DNA of 64,000 bases. Source: Betaproteobacteria bacterium (GTDB lineage Bacteria; Pseudomonadota; Gammaproteobacteria; Burkholderiales; Thiobacillaceae). Below, piece after piece: positions 50,502-60,195 of the stretch (positions are counted from its first letter, which is position 1; each line of letters opens with the position of its first letter). The stretch spans positions 1 through 64,000 of the forward strand of contig JACRAU010000032.1 in NCBI GenBank assembly GCA_016234655.1, written 5' to 3'. The notes under the pieces were generated by a model. That model was given only the letters and a program-made list of their open reading frames with translations, was not told the origin of the DNA and did not search any database. A program made the translations under genes and the position numbers.

Positions 50502-50570
50502 GTCTGGGCCGCCGCAATCGGAGAATTATCGGCTACCGGCCCAGGGGTGACAACCCTGGAAACGGCGGCG

Positions 50571-50951
50571 TTATTGGGGTAAGGCGGCTTGTTTGCGCAG
50601 CCGCCGAATCGCCCAGGCATAGACCGCCAGATTGATCGCAACGGCGAGCAGGCCCAGGCCGATCTGCACCGGCCGGGTCAACCCCGTCGGGTAGATGACG
50701 GCGAGCAGATAACGGCCGATGAAGTCGCCGGCATAAGCAGTCTCGCCGGCCAATTGGCGGAAATGATTTTCCAGCGGCGTGAGCGGGCAGACGATACCGG
50801 CGATCTCGACCAAGGCGCCCCAGGCCGCCGCCGGCAGGTGCAGCCAGGCCAGGCGCGGCCAGCGCGCGACCAGCAGACCGCCGCCACCGACGAACAGGAT
50901 GAAGCCGAAGTGGGCGAGCAGCACGAGATCGGCCAGCAGGTTGTAGGGCAT
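50571..50951 (-). CDS. DUF2784 family membrane protein
   Basis: A 126-residue inner-membrane protein with four helices, opening MPYNLLADLVLLAHFGFILF and containing CPLTPLENHFR, both typical of DUF2784. Function is unknown. ATG at 50951 fits the family start; the more upstream TTG does not. It starts 25 bp after the CDGSH gene on the same strand. Confidence 0.85.
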   Translation of the reverse strand: MPYNLLADLVLLAHFGFILFVGGGGLLVARWPRLAWLHLPAAAWGALVEIAGIVCPLTPLENHFRQLAGETAYAGDFIGRYLLAVIYPTGLTRPVQIGLGLLAVAINLAVYAWAIRRLRKQAALPQ

Positions 50952-50975
50952 GGCCTGGCCGTTCGGCAAGCCCGC

Positions 50976-51215
50976 TCAGTCGAGCAGTTCGTGCGCGCCG
51001 TCGCAGAAGGGGCCGTTGGCCGTGTGCTTGCAGGTGCAGAGCCAATAGGTGTCCTTCTTTTCGACCTTGAACATCTGCGGCTGAAAGCTGGTGCCTTCGT
51101 GCGCGCCGTCACAGAACGGTTGGTTCCTGGAGCGGCCGCAGGTACACCACCAGTATTCGCCGGGTTCAAGTTCGATTCCGGCTGGGGTTTTCGAGGCAAC
51201 GACGGGTTTGTCCAT
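50976..51215 (-). CDS. CDGSH iron-sulfur domain protein (tandem)
   Basis: A 79-residue protein with two CDGSH-type 2Fe-2S sites: [16 protein letters not shown] (24-39) and [16 protein letters not shown] (59-74), each giving three Cys and one His. Such clusters are redox-active and labile, but the bacterial role is not established. GGAGAT precedes the ATG. It lies 28 bp after alanine dehydrogenase. Confidence 0.92.
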   Translation of the reverse strand: MDKPVVASKTPAGIELEPGEYWWCTCGRSRNQPFCDGAHEGTSFQPQMFKVEKKDTYWLCTCKHTANGPFCDGAHELLD

Positions 51216-51243
51216 TGATGATCTCCTTCGGGAAAACGATTCG

Positions 51244-52359
51244 TTATTGGATCAGCTGACGCCAATCGCCATGGGGCAATTTTAAATCTTCGGCCAGGCC
51301 GGCATGCGCGATTCGGCCTTGAGCGAGATTGAGGCCATTGGCGAAGCCGGGGTCTTGCTCGAAGGCGGCGCGCGGGCCGCCTTCGGCCAGTTTCAACAGA
51401 TAGGGCAGCGTGGCCTCCGATAGGGCCAGCGTGGCGGTACGGGCTACGGCGCCGGGCATATTGGGCACGCAGTAGTGCACCACGCCTTCCTCGACATAGA
51501 ACGGTGCGCTGTGGCTGGTCGGGCGCGAGGTCTCGGCCGTGCCGCCCTGGTCGATCGACACATCGACCAGGGCGCTGCCATTCGGCATGCGCCGCAGCAG
51601 GGTGCGGTCGAGCAGGCGCGGGGCATGGCGGCCGACGACATAGGCGGCGCCGACCACCAGGTCCGCGTGAGTCACGCAGGCCTCGATATTGGCCGGCGTC
51701 GCGAACAGGGTCTTGAGCCGGCCTTGGTAGAGCTCGTCGTAGGCCTTGAGTTTTTCCGCGCCGTGGTCGAGCAAGGTCACGTCGGCGCCGATGCCGACCG
51801 CGATGCGCGCGGCATTGGCGCCGACGTTGCCGCCGCCGAGGACGACCACCCGACCCGGCGCCACGCCCGGCACGCCGGACAACAGCACGCCCCGGCCACC
51901 GTTCTTCATCTCCAGGGCCTGCATGCCCATCTGGATCGCCAGCCGGCCGGCGATCTGCGACATCGGGGCCAGCAAGGGGGTGTCGCCGCGTTTGCCGCTC
52001 ACGGTCTCGAAGGCGAAGGCCGTCAGCCCGCAATCGAGCAAGGTTCGCGCCAGCGCCGGCGCGGCGGCCAGGTGCAGGTAGCAGAATAGGATGTGCTCCG
52101 GCCGCAGCAGCGGCAATTCGGCGGCCAGCGGTTCCTTGACCTTGTAGATGAGTTCGGCCTCGCGGTAGACCGTGGCGGCATCGTTGGCGATTTCCGCCCC
52201 GGCCGCGCGGTAGTCGGCATCGTCGTAGCCGATGGCTTGGCCGGCGCCGGCCTGCACCAGGACAGGGTGGCCGGCGGCCGCCAGCGCGGCTACCGCCGTG
52301 GGGGGCGCGGCGACGCGGTATTCGTGATCCTTGATCTCTTTCGGGATGCCGATGCGCAT
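51244..52359 (-). CDS. ald: Alanine dehydrogenase
   Basis: A 371-residue NAD-dependent enzyme interconverting L-alanine and pyruvate plus ammonia. [17 protein letters not shown] opens the protein. The catalytic Lys in YKVKEPL and His in CYLHLAAAP are present, as is the Rossmann motif [17 protein letters not shown]. Length is normal. It probably heads a group with the CDGSH and DUF2784 genes. Confidence 0.93.
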   Translation of the reverse strand: MRIGIPKEIKDHEYRVAAPPTAVAALAAAGHPVLVQAGAGQAIGYDDADYRAAGAEIANDAATVYREAELIYKVKEPLAAELPLLRPEHILFCYLHLAAAPALARTLLDCGLTAFAFETVSGKRGDTPLLAPMSQIAGRLAIQMGMQALEMKNGGRGVLLSGVPGVAPGRVVVLGGGNVGANAARIAVGIGADVTLLDHGAEKLKAYDELYQGRLKTLFATPANIEACVTHADLVVGAAYVVGRHAPRLLDRTLLRRMPNGSALVDVSIDQGGTAETSRPTSHSAPFYVEEGVVHYCVPNMPGAVARTATLALSEATLPYLLKLAEGGPRAAFEQDPGFANGLNLAQGRIAHAGLAEDLKLPHGDWRQLIQ

Positions 52360-52462
52360 GAGGGCTCTCGTCGATGAGCCTTCATGTTACCGGCAATCGA
52401 TGGCCCGCCCAACCCCGAGCGGGAAAGTGTGATGCGCTGGCTGAAGAAGGGGGGAAAGGGAT

Positions 52463-52511
52463 AAAAAAGCACAGGCCCCGCCCTGGAGGAGATGCCTAAA
52501 GGGGCCTGCGC
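52463..52511 (-). terminator. Rho-independent terminator of the secreted DsrE gene
   Basis: On the minus strand GCGCAGGCCCC (52501-52511) pairs with GGGGCCTGTGC (52469-52479), followed by six T (52463-52468). A second perfect hairpin, TTGCCTCC/GGAGGCAA (52525-52546), lies between it and the stop codon. Together they close the divergent DsrE transcript. Confidence 0.8.
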
Positions 52512-52556
52512 GAAAAGGTAAGCTTTGCCTCCATGGCCGGAGGCAAGGGCAAGGTC

Positions 52557-52997
52557 TTAGGGCTTGACGTAGACGAAGCCGGACTTGGCTTGCAATTTGC
52601 CCAGCTCGGCCACGCCGGACGGCACGATCTTGGCCTCGGGCAGCACGCTCTTCGGGTCGATCTTGCGGCCCTTCAGGGTGTTGTTGCAGACGGCGAATTG
52701 GACGCCCTTGGCCTTGAGGGCCTGGACGCGGGCGTCATAAGGGTTGCCCTGGGCATCCTGGGCGCCTTCGAGCAGGAAGTCGATGCCCTTGCCATGGGTC
52801 ACCACCACGATCTCGGCCTTGGGGCTGGCGTTCAGGTGGTTGTTGATGTTCTGCATAGCGGCGCCGGCATTGGCGGAGTCGTTGACGTGATAGAGCACTT
52901 TTTCCGGCGCGTCGGCGTTGCCGTCGCCGGCCAGGGCGGGGGTGGCGGCGAGAAGGAGGGCGGCTACGGTGGTGCTCAGCAGGATGCTCGATTTCAT
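52557..52997 (-). CDS. Secreted DsrE-family protein
   Basis: A 146-residue protein with a signal peptide (hydrophobic core 7-18, ALA at 21-23) and a single DsrE/DsrF-like domain (residues 33-146). VLYHVNDSANAGAAMQNINN opens it, IVVVTHGKGIDFLL gives a core strand, and VQFAVCNNTLKG holds the only mature Cys, Cys104, where DsrE proteins carry sulfur. It should be periplasmic. It is divergent from an ECF sigma operon whose anti-sigma factor ends in a related domain, and it has a matching ECF-like promoter. Confidence 0.9.
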   Translation of the reverse strand: MKSSILLSTTVAALLLAATPALAGDGNADAPEKVLYHVNDSANAGAAMQNINNHLNASPKAEIVVVTHGKGIDFLLEGAQDAQGNPYDARVQALKAKGVQFAVCNNTLKGRKIDPKSVLPEAKIVPSGVAELGKLQAKSGFVYVKP

Positions 52998-53080
52998 GGC
53001 GATGTCTCCAGTTAAATTATCGGGGTAGAGCGGCGGGTCCGCTTGGAACTTGTCTCCAGGTACGGCCACACCTGATGTAA

Positions 53081-53109
53081 AAGACGCGACAGCCGGCGGA
53101 TTTATTCCA
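53081..53109 (-). promoter_or_regulatory. ECF-type promoter of the secreted DsrE gene
   Basis: Minus strand: TGGAATAAA (53101-53109), 14-nt spacer, CGTCTT (53081-53086). The -35-like and -10-like boxes and the spacer equal those of the opposite promoter at 53133-53161. Predicted start near 53075 leaves a leader of about 78 nt. Confidence 0.75.
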
Positions 53110-53132
53110 CTAAAACGGGGGTACAAATGGAC

Positions 53133-53161
53133 TGGAATAAAACGGCACCCCGGCTCGTCTA
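53133..53161 (+). promoter_or_regulatory. ECF-type promoter of the sigma/anti-sigma operon
   Basis: Plus strand: TGGAATAAA (53133-53141), 14-nt spacer, CGTCTA (53156-53161). The match to the divergent promoter implies that both are used by the sigma factor encoded here, giving positive autoregulation. Predicted start near 53167 leaves a leader of about 47 nt. Confidence 0.75.
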
Positions 53162-53213
53162 TCTGTTTAAATGGCGCTGTTAAATCGGCGGCGGCTAAAG
53201 GATTGGGGATCGG

Positions 53214-53774
53214 ATGGCCATCATTTCGTTTTTTTCGGGCTCGCGCGAATGTTGCGCGCGTCTCAAGCAGCAGCACGCCAAGCTGCTGCGCGTGGCCTAT
53301 TCCTGGTGCCACGACCGCGCCCTGGCCGAGGACCTGGTGCAAGACACCCTGGCCCGCGCCGTCGAGAAGTGCGAGCAATTGCGCGAGGCCGAGCAGACCG
53401 AGCCCTGGCTGTTCGCGATCCTGACCAATTGCTGGCGCGATCATCTGCGCCGGTTGCGCCCGCATGACGACATCGAGGATATCGAAGAGACCTTATATGA
53501 CACCGGCGCCGGGCCGGAACAGTCCGGCGAGCGCGGCCAGATTGTGGATCGCGTGCGACGTGCGGTGGCGCGCCTGCCTGTTGGGCAGCGTGAGGTGTTG
53601 ACCTTGGTCGACCTGGAAGAATTTTCCTACGCCGAGGTGAGCGGCATCCTGAACATCCCCATCGGCACGGTGATGAGCCGCCTATGCCGGGCCAGGCAGG
53701 CGCTGAAAAAAGACCTGATCGAATTCGATATGTCGGCGGCCGGCGAGCCCGCCCGTTTGAGGAGGGTGAAATGA
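53214..53774 (+). CDS. ECF sigma factor
   Basis: A 186-residue extracytoplasmic-function sigma factor. Region 2 (about 22-85) has WCHDRALAEDLVQDTLARAV and WLFAILTNCWRDHLRR. Region 4 (about 110-168) has LPVGQREVLTLVDLEEFSYA and the recognition helix GTVMSRLCRARQAL. It carries six Cys, an unusual number for its size. Its TGA overlaps the ATG of the anti-sigma gene. Predicted targets are the two TGGAATAAA-N14-CGTCTW promoters in front of it. Confidence 0.93.
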   Translation: MAIISFFSGSRECCARLKQQHAKLLRVAYSWCHDRALAEDLVQDTLARAVEKCEQLREAEQTEPWLFAILTNCWRDHLRRLRPHDDIEDIEETLYDTGAGPEQSGERGQIVDRVRRAVARLPVGQREVLTLVDLEEFSYAEVSGILNIPIGTVMSRLCRARQALKKDLIEFDMSAAGEPARLRRVK

Positions 53775-54484
53775 AACCCGAGCAGCATTTTTCCGACGAG
53801 TACTTGAACGCCTTCGTCGACGGCGAGCTGTCGCAGGCCGAGCGCGCGCGCGCGATCGAGCAGATCAGCGGCGATACGTTGTTGAAGAAGCAGGTGTGCG
53901 AGCTGAACATGCTCAAGGAGATGGTGCGGTCCAGCTATCGCCATGCCGAAGCGGCCGTGCCCGACGAACGGCGCGGCCGGCGTTGGCCCCATGCCCGCCA
54001 AGCCTTGGCGGCTTGCTGCCTGGTACTGGTCGGACTCGTTGCCGGTTGGCTCGGGCGCGGCCTGGCGCTGGTCGACGATCCTTACTTGCAAGTGGCCTCG
54101 CTCAAGGATGTCGTGGCCGATTCCGAACGCGTGGTTCTGCATGTCGACACCGCATCGGCGGCGCACTTCGAGCGCGCGTTGGACCGCACCGAGGCCCTTT
54201 TGGCCGAGGCCGAGCGCGAAGGCCGGTCGATCCAATTGCATTTGGCCGCCAACAGCTATGGCCTGGACCTGTTCCGCACCTCGACCTCGCCCTTCGCCGG
54301 GCGTTTGCATGCCTTGAAGGCGCAATATCCAAACCTGAGCTTGATCGGCTGCGGCCAGACGATACGCCGTTTGAAAGAACGGCAGCAGGACACCGTCTTG
54401 CTGCCAGAGGTGCAAGTCGTGCCGGCCGTGCTCGACGAGGTGGTGGACAATCTGAAATCCGGCTGGACCTACATCAAGGTCTGA
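53771..54484 (+). CDS. Membrane anti-sigma factor with periplasmic DsrE-like domain
   Basis: A 237-residue single-pass protein. Residues 6-56 form a sigma-binding anti-sigma domain (YLNAFVDGELSQAERARAIE) without the zinc HxxxCxxC motif. A helix spans about 77-98. Residues 118-237 match the DsrE-like fold of the divergent secreted protein: ERVVLHVDTASAAH, then LIGCGQTIRR with Cys194, and the same ending (SGWTYIKV versus SGFVYVKP). RBS AGGAGG precedes the ATG, which overlaps the sigma stop. The periplasmic DsrE domain is the likely sensor that releases the sigma factor. Confidence 0.85.
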   Translation: MKPEQHFSDEYLNAFVDGELSQAERARAIEQISGDTLLKKQVCELNMLKEMVRSSYRHAEAAVPDERRGRRWPHARQALAACCLVLVGLVAGWLGRGLALVDDPYLQVASLKDVVADSERVVLHVDTASAAHFERALDRTEALLAEAEREGRSIQLHLAANSYGLDLFRTSTSPFAGRLHALKAQYPNLSLIGCGQTIRRLKERQQDTVLLPEVQVVPAVLDEVVDNLKSGWTYIKV

Positions 54485-54506
54485 CGATTCCTTGACGGTG
54501 AACGCT

Positions 54507-54536
54507 AAAGGCCTGCCTATTTAGGCGGGCCTTTTT
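54507..54536 (+). terminator. Rho-independent terminator of the sigma/anti-sigma operon
   Basis: AAAGGCCTGCC (54507-54517) pairs with GGCGGGCCTTT (54524-54534), followed by more T. It lies 22 bp after the anti-sigma stop and 14 bp before the convergent pyrD stop, and may serve both directions. Confidence 0.85.
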
Positions 54537-54550
54537 ATTGATCCGCCCGG

Positions 54551-55570
54551 CTAGGATTTCGCGGCGAGCGCGCATTCGGCGATCAGCGCCGGGCCGCGAT
54601 AGATCAGGCCGCTGTAGATTTGCACCAGGCTGGCGCCGGCCGCCAGCTTGGCCTTCGCATCCGCGCCCGACAGGATGCCGCCAACCCCGATCAGCGGAAT
54701 CTCGCCGGCCAGCTTGCGGTGCAGGGCGGCCAGCACGGCGGTGGATTTGGCGCGCACCGGCGCGCCGGATAGGCCGCCGGCCTCGTCGCCGTGCGGCAGG
54801 CCCTCGACGCCCTGGCGCGACAAGGTGGTGTTGGTGGCGATCACGCCGTCGATGCGGTGCTTACGAAACAGGCCGGCCATCTCGGCGATCTGCGCTTCGT
54901 CCAAATCGGGCGCGATCTTGATCGCGATGGGCGTGTACTTGCCGTGCCGGTCGGCCAGCAGGGCCTGCTCGCTCTTGAGCGCGCCGAGCAGGCGGTCGAG
55001 TTCGTCGCCTTGCTGCAAATCGCGCAGGTTCTTGGTGTTGGGCGAGGAGATGTTCACCGTCACGTAGCTGGCCGGGGCGTAGGCCTTGCGCAGGCCGATC
55101 AGGTAATCGTCCACGGCATTCTCGATCGGGGTATCGAAGTTCTTGCCGATGTTGATGCCGAGGATGCCGCGATAGCGGGCACGGGCCACGTTCGCCAGCA
55201 GGGCGTCGATGCCATCGTTGTTGAAGCCCATGCGGTTGATGATGGCCTCGGCCCGCGGCAGGCGGAACAGGCGCGGCTTGGCGTTGCCCGGCTGCGGCCG
55301 GGGCGTGACCGTGCCCACCTCGACGAAGCCGAAGCCGAGCGTGGCCCAGGCATCGATGCACTCGCCGTTCTTGTCCAGGCCGGCGGCCAAGCCGATCGGG
55401 TTGGGGAAATCGAGGCCCATGACCGTGCGCGGGTTGTCGGGTACCGGCTGTACGGCCAGCCCGAGCAGCCCGGCCGCTTGCAGATCGCGCAGGGCCTTCA
55501 GCGTGAGCTTGTGCGCGGTCTCGGCATCGAGTTTGAACAATAGCGGCCGGGCGAGGGGGTAGAGATTCAT
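54551..55570 (-). CDS. pyrD: Dihydroorotate dehydrogenase (quinone), class 2
   Basis: A 339-residue FMN enzyme of pyrimidine synthesis that passes electrons to ubiquinone at the inner membrane. The N-terminal membrane-associating helices ([21 protein letters not shown]) mark class 2. [26 protein letters not shown] with the catalytic Ser region, and [20 protein letters not shown] are present. It stands alone and converges on the sigma operon. Confidence 0.95.
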   Translation of the reverse strand: MNLYPLARPLLFKLDAETAHKLTLKALRDLQAAGLLGLAVQPVPDNPRTVMGLDFPNPIGLAAGLDKNGECIDAWATLGFGFVEVGTVTPRPQPGNAKPRLFRLPRAEAIINRMGFNNDGIDALLANVARARYRGILGINIGKNFDTPIENAVDDYLIGLRKAYAPASYVTVNISSPNTKNLRDLQQGDELDRLLGALKSEQALLADRHGKYTPIAIKIAPDLDEAQIAEMAGLFRKHRIDGVIATNTTLSRQGVEGLPHGDEAGGLSGAPVRAKSTAVLAALHRKLAGEIPLIGVGGILSGADAKAKLAAGASLVQIYSGLIYRGPALIAECALAAKS

Positions 55571-55648
55571 GGACGAGGGGTGAAGAGTTTGGCGTGGGGC
55601 GTACTTTACCGCATCGGCGCGGGCGCCTCACGCCTCGCCCCTCAGGCA

Positions 55649-56539
55649 TTAGACCGTCTGCCAGATCTCGATACGGTTGCGGCCGTTTTCCTTGGCGCGG
55701 ATCAAGGCCATATCGGCGTTGGCGATGGCCTCTTCCACCGGGCGGCGGGTGTGCATCTCGGCCAGGCCGAAAGAGATGGAAATGCGCAGCGTATCGCCAG
55801 ACGGTAATTCGACCGGCAGTTCGGCCAGTCCATGGCGGATACGTTCGATGACTTGATGGGCATCCTTGAGCGGCGTGCCGGGCAGACAGATCAAGAACTC
55901 CTCGCCGCCGTAGCGGTAGATCGAGTCGTATTTGCGCAGCAGGCTCAGGGTGAACTTCATGCCCTGGCGTAGCACGGCGTCGCCGGCCGGGTGGCCGAGT
56001 TCGTCGTTGATCCGCTTGAAGCGGTCGAAATCCATCAACGCGATACAGCAGGGGCGCTGGATGCGGACCGCGCGCTCCTGTTCCTCGCGCAGCTTGGACA
56101 GCATGCCGCGACGGGTGGCGCAGCCGGTCAGGCTGTCGGTCGACAACAGCTCGCCGATGATGTCCAACTGCAACTTGCGCAGCTTGGTGTTCAGCCGCAG
56201 GCTGAGGTCGATGTAGCTGTCGTAGGTATTCGGGTAGGGGCGCGAGCCGTCCATCACGTCGAGCAGGGCCAGGCGCGCGGCATTGTGCATGGCCTGTTGT
56301 ACCTCGGCCAGTTCCTGGAAGGCGGGATATTCGTTGAGCGGGTGCGTTTCGTGCACGTAATACCACTGGCCGAACGGCGAGCGCAGGTGGGCATCGGGCG
56401 CGAGATCGGCCTGCGGCGGGTCGCAGGCGCAGACCAGGGAGCGGTTGAGTTGCTTGAACCAAGCCAGATGCGCGGCGATGATCACCTCGAGTTCCTCGGT
56501 GAGGTTTTGAATCGCTTCGCGTTCCAGGGGTAGCGGCAT
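55649..56539 (-). CDS. DgcZ-like diguanylate cyclase with diverged CZB domain
   Basis: A 296-residue soluble protein. The N-terminal 130 residues resemble the zinc-binding CZB domain of E. coli DgcZ (HLAWFKQLN, FGQWYY, MHNAARLAL). The GGDEF domain has GGEEF at 211-215 and I-site RKYD at 202-205, so cyclase activity with product inhibition is expected. Of the four DgcZ zinc ligands, His24 and His85 are kept, but the Cys is Ser54 and the third ligand His is Gln81 by my alignment. Zinc inhibition may therefore be lost. Confidence 0.85.
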   Translation of the reverse strand: MPLPLEREAIQNLTEELEVIIAAHLAWFKQLNRSLVCACDPPQADLAPDAHLRSPFGQWYYVHETHPLNEYPAFQELAEVQQAMHNAARLALLDVMDGSRPYPNTYDSYIDLSLRLNTKLRKLQLDIIGELLSTDSLTGCATRRGMLSKLREEQERAVRIQRPCCIALMDFDRFKRINDELGHPAGDAVLRQGMKFTLSLLRKYDSIYRYGGEEFLICLPGTPLKDAHQVIERIRHGLAELPVELPSGDTLRISISFGLAEMHTRRPVEEAIANADMALIRAKENGRNRIEIWQTV

Positions 56540-56691
56540 GGTTTGATGATTGTTGTCGACTGACGGTATCTTAGTCAGATTATCGGCGTCTGCATTGTTT
56601 TACTGAATAATGCATGTGTTTGTTGCCGCGAAGTGTGGCATGGTTGCACCCCGCTAAAGATGGCTTTTCGTTGCAAAAAGATTGCAAAAAC

Positions 56692-57021
56692 ATGGAACCG
56701 GATCACAAGGAAGTGCTTTATGCCAAGCTCAACGGCGAGACGGCACGCTTGGCCTGGCAGGAATTGCAGCGCCATTTCGCGCGTGGCGTCGTCATCAAGG
56801 TCGGGCCGGGGCTCGATCTGGTCGAGGTGGCTACGCAATTCGCCTTGGACGACAAGTCGTCTATATTGAGTCAAATGAATGCCGGCCTGGTCGCGCGCGC
56901 CTCCGCCGAGGACGCCATCGGCTGGCACGAGCGGCAATCGGTGTTCTGGGCCGTCGTCGCGGCACCCTGGGTGCTGGTGCAGGAGATCGCCCAGCCGGAC
57001 GGTAAGCCGACACTCAATTGA
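56692..57021 (+). CDS. DUF2288 family protein
   Basis: A 109-residue soluble protein with the DUF2288 opening LYAKLNGETARLAWQELQRH and the FARGVVIKV strand. Function is unknown. ATG at 56692 suits the family length; an upstream in-frame ATG at 56614 would add 26 non-conserved residues. It is divergent from the diguanylate cyclase gene and followed closely by another small gene. Confidence 0.8.
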   Translation: MEPDHKEVLYAKLNGETARLAWQELQRHFARGVVIKVGPGLDLVEVATQFALDDKSSILSQMNAGLVARASAEDAIGWHERQSVFWAVVAAPWVLVQEIAQPDGKPTLN

Positions 57022-57032
57022 ATGGGGCTTGA

Positions 57033-57278
57033 ATGGTCGACATGAACGAGGTTCACGGCGCCGAATCCGATAGACGGATGCACGGCAAGATACGCGAGGT
57101 ATTTCCCGATGCGTGCGCCTTGATGGCGCCGATGATGCTGGCGGTCAAGCAAGGCCATATCTCCGACTTCGCCTTGACCCATATCGTGCACGACCGTTTC
57201 CCCGATCTGAGCTCGGAAGAAGTCGAAATCCTGATCCTGGCGATCAAGAACTGCGGCGCGCAAACGGGCACCGCCTGA
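57033..57278 (+). CDS. Small conserved-looking hypothetical protein
   Basis: An 81-residue soluble, acidic protein that I do not recognise. It lacks a signal peptide or membrane helix and is predicted helical (ALMAPMMLAVKQGHISDFAL, SSEEVEILILAIKNCG). It lies 11 bp after the DUF2288 gene and 63 bp before ylqF on the same strand, with normal codon use, so it is probably real. An internal ATG at 57042 is an alternative start. Confidence 0.6.
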   Translation: MVDMNEVHGAESDRRMHGKIREVFPDACALMAPMMLAVKQGHISDFALTHIVHDRFPDLSSEEVEILILAIKNCGAQTGTA

Positions 57279-57341
57279 TTTCGTGGGCGTTTTGCCCGCG
57301 CGGTGGGATAATCCGACAATTCCCCCAATGCTCGCTTGAAC

Positions 57342-58256
57342 ATGCCCATCCAGTGGTTTCCCGGCCATATGACCTCGGCCCGCAAAAAAGCGGCCGAGAC
57401 CATGGCGCGCATCGATGTCGTCATCGAAGTGCTCGACGCCCGCCTGCCCGAGGCCAGTTGCAACCCGATGATCGACGCGCTGCGTCGCCACCGGCAGCGG
57501 CCTTGCCTGAAGATATTGAATAAGAGCGATCTGGCCGACCCCGAGGCCACCCGCGCCTGGATCGAGTTCTACGCCAAGCAGCCCGGCGTCAAGGCGGTGG
57601 CGCTGTCGGCCAAGAAGCCGAGCGACACGGCGAAAATACCCGCCCTGTGCCAAGCCCTGGCCCCGCACCGGTCCGACGGCACCAAGCCCCTGCGCATGAT
57701 GATCATGGGCATCCCCAACGTCGGCAAATCCACCTTGATGAATGCGCTGGTCAAACGCAAGGTCGCGGCCGTGGGCGACGAGCCGGCGGTGACCAAGTCG
57801 CAGCAAAGCCTGGAGATCGCGCCGGGCATGATGCTCACCGATACCCCCGGCCTGATGTGGCCGAAGATCGACCACGACAGCGACGGCTACATGCTCGCCG
57901 CCAGCCACGCCATCGGCCGCAACGCCGTGATCGACGAAGAGGTCGCGCTGTTCCTGCTCGACATCCTGCTCGTGCGCTACCCCGCCGCGCTCGGCGCGCG
58001 CTACGGTTTCGATACGAAAGGCTTGGACACCGTCGCCGCGCTGGAGGCCATCGCCAAGCGCCGCGCTTGCATCCTGAAAGGCCGTCGCGGCGGCGAATTG
58101 GATTTGGAAAAGGCCGCGATGATCTTGCTGACCGACTACCGCGCCGGTGCGCTCGGCCGCATCAGCCTGGAAACGCCGGAAACCCGCCAAGCCATGTTGG
58201 CCGGTGCCGGCAAACGGCCGACGGTGATGCCGGATGACGATACCGTGGAGGCCTAG
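57342..58256 (+). CDS. ylqF: Ribosome biogenesis GTPase YlqF/RbgA
   Basis: A 304-residue circularly permuted GTPase. The N-terminal signature is IQWFPGHMTSARKKAAE. The G motifs appear in permuted order: NKSD (G4), then GIPNVGKSTLMNAL (G1) and DTPGLMWPK (G3). RbgA assists late assembly of the 50S subunit. ATG at 57342 is preferred over the TTG two codons upstream. Confidence 0.92.
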   Translation: MPIQWFPGHMTSARKKAAETMARIDVVIEVLDARLPEASCNPMIDALRRHRQRPCLKILNKSDLADPEATRAWIEFYAKQPGVKAVALSAKKPSDTAKIPALCQALAPHRSDGTKPLRMMIMGIPNVGKSTLMNALVKRKVAAVGDEPAVTKSQQSLEIAPGMMLTDTPGLMWPKIDHDSDGYMLAASHAIGRNAVIDEEVALFLLDILLVRYPAALGARYGFDTKGLDTVAALEAIAKRRACILKGRRGGELDLEKAAMILLTDYRAGALGRISLETPETRQAMLAGAGKRPTVMPDDDTVEA

Positions 58257-58258
58257 CC

Positions 58259-58462
58259 GTGGATGCCCGCATCACCGAACTCGAAATCAAGTTGAGCTAC
58301 ACCGAAGACCTGGTCGAAGAACTCAACCGCACCGTCTACCGCCAGCAAGAACAAATCGAAAGCCTGCAAAGGCAGATACTCAGCTTGCAGCAGCAGGTGC
58401 AGGACCTGAGCCCGCCGGGGCAGGGCGGCGACCTGCGCGACGAGATCCCGCCGCACTATTGA
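58259..58462 (+). CDS. slyX: SlyX family protein
   Basis: A 67-residue protein that is almost entirely coiled coil (ITELEIKLSYTEDLVEELNR), ending with the family tail DEIPPHY. It starts at GTG 2 bp after the ylqF stop. The function of SlyX is not established. Confidence 0.9.
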   Translation: MDARITELEIKLSYTEDLVEELNRTVYRQQEQIESLQRQILSLQQQVQDLSPPGQGGDLRDEIPPHY

Positions 58463-58478
58463 GCGGCGGGGATGGCAA

Positions 58479-60143
<1,665 letters not shown>

Positions 60144-60195
60144 TGCTTTGAATCTAGCTAGAACGAAAACCGGATTATCGCATTACGCGCGCCGA

